Source of the DNA: Lactiplantibacillus plantarum EGD-AQ4
Lineage (GTDB): Bacteria; Bacillota; Bacilli; Lactobacillales; Lactobacillaceae
Assembly (NCBI RefSeq): GCF_000463075.2
Contig: NZ_AVAQ01000012.1
Coordinates: 62,001 to 126,000, forward strand
Direction of reading: 5' to 3'
Length of the DNA stretch: 64,000 bases
Of this stretch, positions 60,574 through 64,000 are shown one piece after another. Position 1 is the first letter of the stretch. Every line of letters starts with the position of its first letter. The notes below the pieces were generated by a model, which did not search any database, was not told the origin of the DNA, and was given only the letters and a program-made list of their open reading frames with translations. The position numbers and the translations under genes are program-made.

Positions 60574-61955
60574 TACAATTCATCTCCATTTTTTGCTAGG
60601 ACCCCTTGGAGCCAATAGTACGACTTCTTAGGAACCCGCTTTAAGTCTTTTAGATCATGATTGGTTCGGTTGACATAAACGACCCCGTAGCGTTTTTCAA
60701 TATCAGCGTGTGAACTTGGAATATCAATCAATCCCCAGCCGAGATAGCCGAGTACTTTAGCGCCATCAATCAACATCGCATCCTTCATTGCCTTGATATG
60801 GTCGGCATGGTACGCGATTCGCGCGTCATCTTCGATCATATGTTGGCCGTCCCAGTGTTCCCGTAGGCCAATGCCGTTTTCAATCGGAAAGACTGGCACT
60901 TCATACTGGTCGTACAACTTGGTGATCAGGTTCCGGAAACCAAGTGGGTCAATGGTCCAACCCCATTCATTTGCCTTCAAAAAGCGGTTAGCCTCAAATG
61001 AATAATTGAGATAGCGGTTCGGGACGGCATCCGCGGGAATCTTATCCCCATTGATGACCGTGGAACGATAATAACTAAAAGCTAAAAAATCCGCTTTCAT
61101 TTTGGCAATGATGGCTTCGTCGCCTGGTTGTAAGTCGTAATCAATTTCGTGTTGGTCAATGTAACGCAAGACTTCTGGTGAATAGTGGCCGTGAACGTAG
61201 GCATCGTTCAAGTTATTGTTCAAAAACTCATCACTCTTACGTGCCGCCATCACGTCAATTGGTTTGGCCGTTTCTGGATAAACTGGCGTGTATGCCAACA
61301 TGCCGCCGATTTTCACATCGTCGTAGTTTTGATGCACAAAGTCATCCAGGCGTGCGTGCGCCAACATTGTGTGATGGAAGATCCGGTACAGGTCGTTTAC
61401 GCTCTGGTCGCCCTTGGTGTACCCCGAAATGTTGAACACTTCATCGGTAAAATACAGATTGTGTTCATTGAAGACGATCCAATATTTGACCCGATCTGCG
61501 AAATGTTCGATCATCTTCTCACCAAAGCGAACGAACGCATCAACCGTGTGGCGCGACATGAACCCGTTTTCATTTTCTGCCAATGCTAACGGCATATCGA
61601 AATGATACAGGCAAATCATTGGGGTGATGCCCCGGGCCAGCATCGCGTCAACTAAGCGGTCATAAAACGCAATTCCGGCTTCATTAAAGTCGCCATCCCC
61701 GTCCGGAACGACCCGCGACCATGAGATTTGAATGCGGTACATATTCAAATGTAAGTCCTTCATTAAATCTAAATCTTCTTCGTAACGATGGTATTCGTCA
61801 ATCGCATCGTGCCAATCTGAAGTTGTCGCTGTTGCTGGTCGAACATCATAGACTGAGCGGCCCTTGCCATCCACATTCCAAGCACCCTCAGTCTGCATAC
61901 TTGATACTGAGTTGCCCCAGAAAAAATCCTTGGGCATCTGTCGCTCCTTATTCAT
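60573..61955 (-). CDS. 6-phospho-beta-glucosidase, GH1
   Basis: 460 residues with the GH1 barrel: DFFWGNSVSSMQTEGAWN (sugar site Gln/Glu), RIQISWSRVVPDGDG, the acid/base Glu in IVFNEHNLYF (residue about 171) and the nucleophile in FPIENGIGL (about 363), followed by the phosphate-binding tail region. AGGAGG precedes the ATG. It cleaves the phosphorylated disaccharide delivered by the adjacent PTS in the cytoplasm. First gene of the operon GH1-EIIC-EIIB, preceded by a cre and a promoter. Confidence 0.92.
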   Translation of the reverse strand: MNKERQMPKDFFWGNSVSSMQTEGAWNVDGKGRSVYDVRPATATTSDWHDAIDEYHRYEEDLDLMKDLHLNMYRIQISWSRVVPDGDGDFNEAGIAFYDRLVDAMLARGITPMICLYHFDMPLALAENENGFMSRHTVDAFVRFGEKMIEHFADRVKYWIVFNEHNLYFTDEVFNISGYTKGDQSVNDLYRIFHHTMLAHARLDDFVHQNYDDVKIGGMLAYTPVYPETAKPIDVMAARKSDEFLNNNLNDAYVHGHYSPEVLRYIDQHEIDYDLQPGDEAIIAKMKADFLAFSYYRSTVINGDKIPADAVPNRYLNYSFEANRFLKANEWGWTIDPLGFRNLITKLYDQYEVPVFPIENGIGLREHWDGQHMIEDDARIAYHADHIKAMKDAMLIDGAKVLGYLGWGLIDIPSSHADIEKRYGVVYVNRTNHDLKDLKRVPKKSYYWLQGVLAKNGDEL

Positions 61956-61988
61956 TAAACTCCTCCTGTTCTAATCACAATTTAGTTT

Positions 61989-62002
61989 GGAAAACGCTTT
62001 CC
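61989..62002 (-). promoter_or_regulatory. cre site of the GH1-PTS operon
   Basis: GGAAAGCGTTTTCC on the minus strand fits the CcpA consensus at 12 of 14 positions and is nearly symmetrical. It lies between promoter and ribosome site. Confidence 0.75.
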
Positions 62003-62012
62003 TCGTGAAATA

Positions 62013-62041
62013 ATACTAGCCTAATTCAGTTTAGAAATCAA
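62013..62041 (-). promoter_or_regulatory. Promoter of the GH1-PTS operon
   Basis: -35 TTGATT (62036-62041), 17 bp, -10 TAGTAT (62013-62018) on the minus strand. Confidence 0.7.
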
Positions 62042-62106
62042 CACTTTTACTTTAAAAATATATACTTTTGTTAAAATTAGCCCAATCTAATTGTGATTAC
62101 CACTGT

Positions 62107-62149
62107 AAAAAAAACTGGTCTAACAGTGATTTTCACCATTAGACCAGTT
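62107..62149 (-). terminator. Terminator after the SDR reductase gene
   Basis: AACTGGTCTAA / TTAGACCAGTT with an inner GTG/CAC hairpin and eight T on the minus strand. Confidence 0.9.
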
Positions 62150-62230
62150 ACGACGTATTATAGCCATGACGCCTGATATAAACGTGCCCACGAACTGGAT
62201 TGCGGTTCGTCAGCCATTGAACGCACTACC

Positions 62231-63247
62231 CTATTTCAGTCCGTTCTTCACCAAAGTATCCACCGCTGCCAGGACGGCTGTGTCCGCCGAACGTGGTTGC
62301 CAGCCTAACTGCTCAGCCTTTTGGGTGCTGACGTCATGGTTGAGTCGCATCATTAGATTGGCTTCGCGGAGTTGCCGATTAAATGGGGCCAGGCCGTGAA
62401 CAAGCCAATCTGGCACTAAATGCTTGGTCAACTTAGATGCTAATTGGGGCCGTTGTTGTTGAATCAAGCTGCGAATGGCGGCCATTGAAACTGGCTTGGG
62501 CGCAACCGCTAAGTAGCGTTGATTAGCCGCTTTCGGTGCAGCCATGACCCGAACTTCTAAATCAGCAACGTCACGGACGTCGACGACATTGACGACCAAA
62601 TTGGGCATCGCCTGCCCTGTTAAGAGCCGGTTGACTAAATTATAACTCCCCGTCACGTGACCATTTAATGAAGGGCCAAGCATCGCGCCCGCATTGACCG
62701 TTGTAAATTCCGGCCCTTCAGGATGTTGCCGCTGGTAATCCCAGCCCGCCTGTTCAGCAACTAACTTCGATTGCTCATATAATGAGAGCCCCGCTTGATC
62801 GACCTTGGTCCAATCGGCTTCAGTTACAGGCCGTTGATGGTCAAGGCGACTAAATCCAACAGCCCCTAGATTAGCCGTCATAACCACCCGTTTGACCCCG
62901 GCGGCCGTCGCGGCTTTCATAATCCGCAACGTACCATCCTTGGCCGCGTTCGCTACTGCCGCAGAAGCCTGCCCCTGATTGACAAAGACTGGCGCCGCCA
63001 CACTCATGACAGTCGTGACCCCTTGCATCGCGTCATCCCAGCCAGCTTCCTGCGTCAAGTCGAGTGCAACAAATGAAAGTTGATCTAAGTGAGGCGTTCC
63101 AGCCAAAGTTTGTTGTACACCAGCGGCCTTGTCTAATGAACGCAACGTGCCGCGCACCGCGTATCCCGCCGTCAATAAACGTTTAATAATATGACTCGCT
63201 AAAAAGCCGTTGGCACCTGTAACTAGAACTAATGATTGATTTTGCAT
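62231..63247 (-). CDS. Extended SDR reductase (dihydroflavonol reductase-like)
   Basis: 338 residues. The NAD(P) loop VTGANGFLASHIIKRLL is at the N-terminus, an acidic-position segment GTLRSLDKA follows (Arg suggests NADPH), and the catalytic Tyr-Lys is YEQSKLVAE (about 167). Family members reduce aldehydes, ketones or flavonoid-type substrates. GGGGTGG lies 7 bp before the ATG at 63247. The divergent MerR-family regulator and the 19-bp-spaced promoter between them show that the gene is an inducible function, perhaps against reactive carbonyls. Confidence 0.87.
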   Translation of the reverse strand: MQNQSLVLVTGANGFLASHIIKRLLTAGYAVRGTLRSLDKAAGVQQTLAGTPHLDQLSFVALDLTQEAGWDDAMQGVTTVMSVAAPVFVNQGQASAAVANAAKDGTLRIMKAATAAGVKRVVMTANLGAVGFSRLDHQRPVTEADWTKVDQAGLSLYEQSKLVAEQAGWDYQRQHPEGPEFTTVNAGAMLGPSLNGHVTGSYNLVNRLLTGQAMPNLVVNVVDVRDVADLEVRVMAAPKAANQRYLAVAPKPVSMAAIRSLIQQQRPQLASKLTKHLVPDWLVHGLAPFNRQLREANLMMRLNHDVSTQKAEQLGWQPRSADTAVLAAVDTLVKNGLK

Positions 63248-63304
63248 GATCGATCCACCCCGTATTAGTGATTGTTTTTTGATTGATTTCTTGTTAATAT
63301 AGCT

Positions 63305-63335
63305 ACAATAAACCTTAGACAACACTCTAAGGCAA
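63305..63335 (-). promoter_or_regulatory. MerR-type promoter with 19-bp spacer and operator
   Basis: -35 TTGCCT (63330-63335) and -10 TATTGT (63305-63310) on the minus strand are 19 bp apart, the overlong spacing typical of MerR-activated promoters. The palindrome CCTTAGACAACACTCTAAGG (63313-63332) sits inside the spacer. Confidence 0.85.
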
Positions 63336-63353
63336 GCGTTTGGAGGAATTATT

Positions 63354-63797
63354 TTGACTTACACCATCAAAGAAGTTGCGGAAAAGGTCGGATTGAGTGC
63401 TTATACGCTTCGATTCTACGATAAACAGGGCTTGTTGCCATTCGTCAGTCGCAATGAATCGGGCTATCGGGCCTTTACTGACGGCGACTTACACTTGTTA
63501 CATACGATTATTTGTTTAAAGAACACCGGTATGGCAATCAGCGATATCCGCCAATATATCGATTACGTGATGGCCGGCCCCGATTCGATTCCACAGCGCC
63601 GCGCATTACTGACAGCTCATCGCAACGCTATTCTGGCTGAGCAAGCCAAGATCATGAAGAATTTGCAAGAAGTCGATTACAAATTGAACCTATATAACGA
63701 CCCGCAAGCGAGTGAACTCGTCAATCAAGAACTCGCCCAAGCCAAATCTGAAAAGCAAGCATCCGGCTTAGCCGACCCGTTTCCAGTCGCAGAATAA
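63354..63797 (+). CDS. MerR-family regulator
   Basis: 147 residues, TTG start 7 bp after GGAGG. The winged helix is intact (YTIKEVAEKVGLSAYTLRFYDKQGLLPF, NESGYRAFTDGDLHLL), followed by the dimerisation helix; there are no conserved metal-binding Cys in the short C-terminal part. This resembles the MerR subgroup that senses aldehydes or other electrophiles (NmlR/AdhR-like). It should activate the divergent SDR gene by twisting the 19-bp-spaced promoter. Confidence 0.9.
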   Translation: MTYTIKEVAEKVGLSAYTLRFYDKQGLLPFVSRNESGYRAFTDGDLHLLHTIICLKNTGMAISDIRQYIDYVMAGPDSIPQRRALLTAHRNAILAEQAKIMKNLQEVDYKLNLYNDPQASELVNQELAQAKSEKQASGLADPFPVAE

Positions 63798-63839
63798 CGC
63801 CTAAAAATACTGATAAAACGTTAATTCAACCCCAAATGA

Positions 63840-63870
63840 CCGATTATTTCAAAAATAATCGTTTTTTTTT
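63840..63870 (+). terminator. Terminator after the MerR gene
   Basis: CGATTATT / AATAATCG with a short loop and a run of about ten T. Confidence 0.9.
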
Positions 63871-63910
63871 ACGGGCTAAATTTTAGCGATTTTAACGTAA
63901 CATTGTTCAT

Positions 63911-63926
63911 TTTAGGGTTGCCTAAA
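63911..63926. promoter_or_regulatory. MntR-type box near the window end
   Basis: TTTAGGGTTGCCTAAA is a perfect TTTAGG-N4-CCTAAA palindrome. It should control a gene beyond the window; a TTGACT follows 7 bp later as a possible -35. Confidence 0.65.
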
Positions 63927-64000
63927 CTTAGTTGACTGTGCTCGTCATAGACCCCGATTCAGCATTTTTTACCCGTTTGTACCAAGTCACAGTTCGGTTA

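Noticed and set aside
62190-62225. Further short relative of the structured repeat
   Set aside because: Only GTTCGTCAGCCA matches well; this is too short to separate from chance.

Overview
This window reads as chromosome of a Lactiplantibacillus (the former Lactobacillus plantarum group). The tannase at 11971-13383 is very close to, but clearly not identical with, the L. plantarum enzyme TanB, and a complete WxL/Csc cell-surface cluster, MntH, a cellobiose PTS and a GlcNAc-type EIICBA occur in an order I remember from the lp_29xx-30xx region of L. plantarum WCFS1. The exact species cannot be fixed from the sequence alone. Starts carry strong AGGAGG-type ribosome sites, cre sites are easy to find, and there are no transposases, prophage genes, tRNAs, rRNAs or CRISPR arrays.

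Layout. 1-3.3 kb: end of a TcaA-like protein, a zinc-ribbon membrane protein, an orphan bacteriocin-immunity gene and a cinnamoyl-esterase-type hydrolase. 3.6-9.5 kb: a cre-controlled operon (aldose isomerase, split transketolase, FGGY kinase) divergent from its LacI regulator; the gene set fits the transketolase route for the plant sugar D-apiose. 9.6-17.3 kb: a PTS EIIC, tannase, an EamA exporter, an SGNH protein, and an amidohydrolase divergent from a TetR regulator. 17.6-25 kb: ROK kinase, a MarR/ABC exporter operon whose ABC gene has an in-frame stop, a nitroreductase, a GlcNAc-type PTS EIICBA and a 33-residue membrane peptide. 25-28 kb: a TrpXYZ-type amino-acid ABC importer behind a Phe-rich leader peptide and attenuator. 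28.3-32.1 kb: csc cluster (cscB-cscA-cscD-cscC). 33.6-39.1 kb: branched-chain amino-acid importer livJHMGF plus a CBS-ACT protein, behind a Leu-rich leader peptide and attenuator. 39.3-47.7 kb: a matrixin-like protease, GtrA-like protein, XRE regulator, mntH-usp, and a cadD-arsR-VTT metal operon. 48-57 kb: a MacB-type ABC exporter, an 1147-residue LPXTG phosphodiesterase, a metallophosphoesterase and another XRE regulator. 57.3-64 kb: a degenerate EIIA, a tandem non-coding array, a cellobiose-type PTS/GH1 operon, and an SDR reductase divergent from a MerR regulator.

The genes suggest a plant-associated life: release and use of plant phenolic esters, beta-glucosides and possibly apiose, attachment to plant surfaces, amino-acid scavenging and manganese accumulation.

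The most unusual signal is non-coding. Two elements of about 900 bp (10927-11828 and 32660-33581) lie in opposite orientation. Each is closed by its own terminal inverted repeat. Each contains two inverted, mutually homologous, hairpin-rich arms. The two copies differ mainly by paired changes that keep the helices. Shortened relatives occur at 28155-28225 and 40626-40708. A separate tandem array of three units of about 200 bp lies at 57931-58555.
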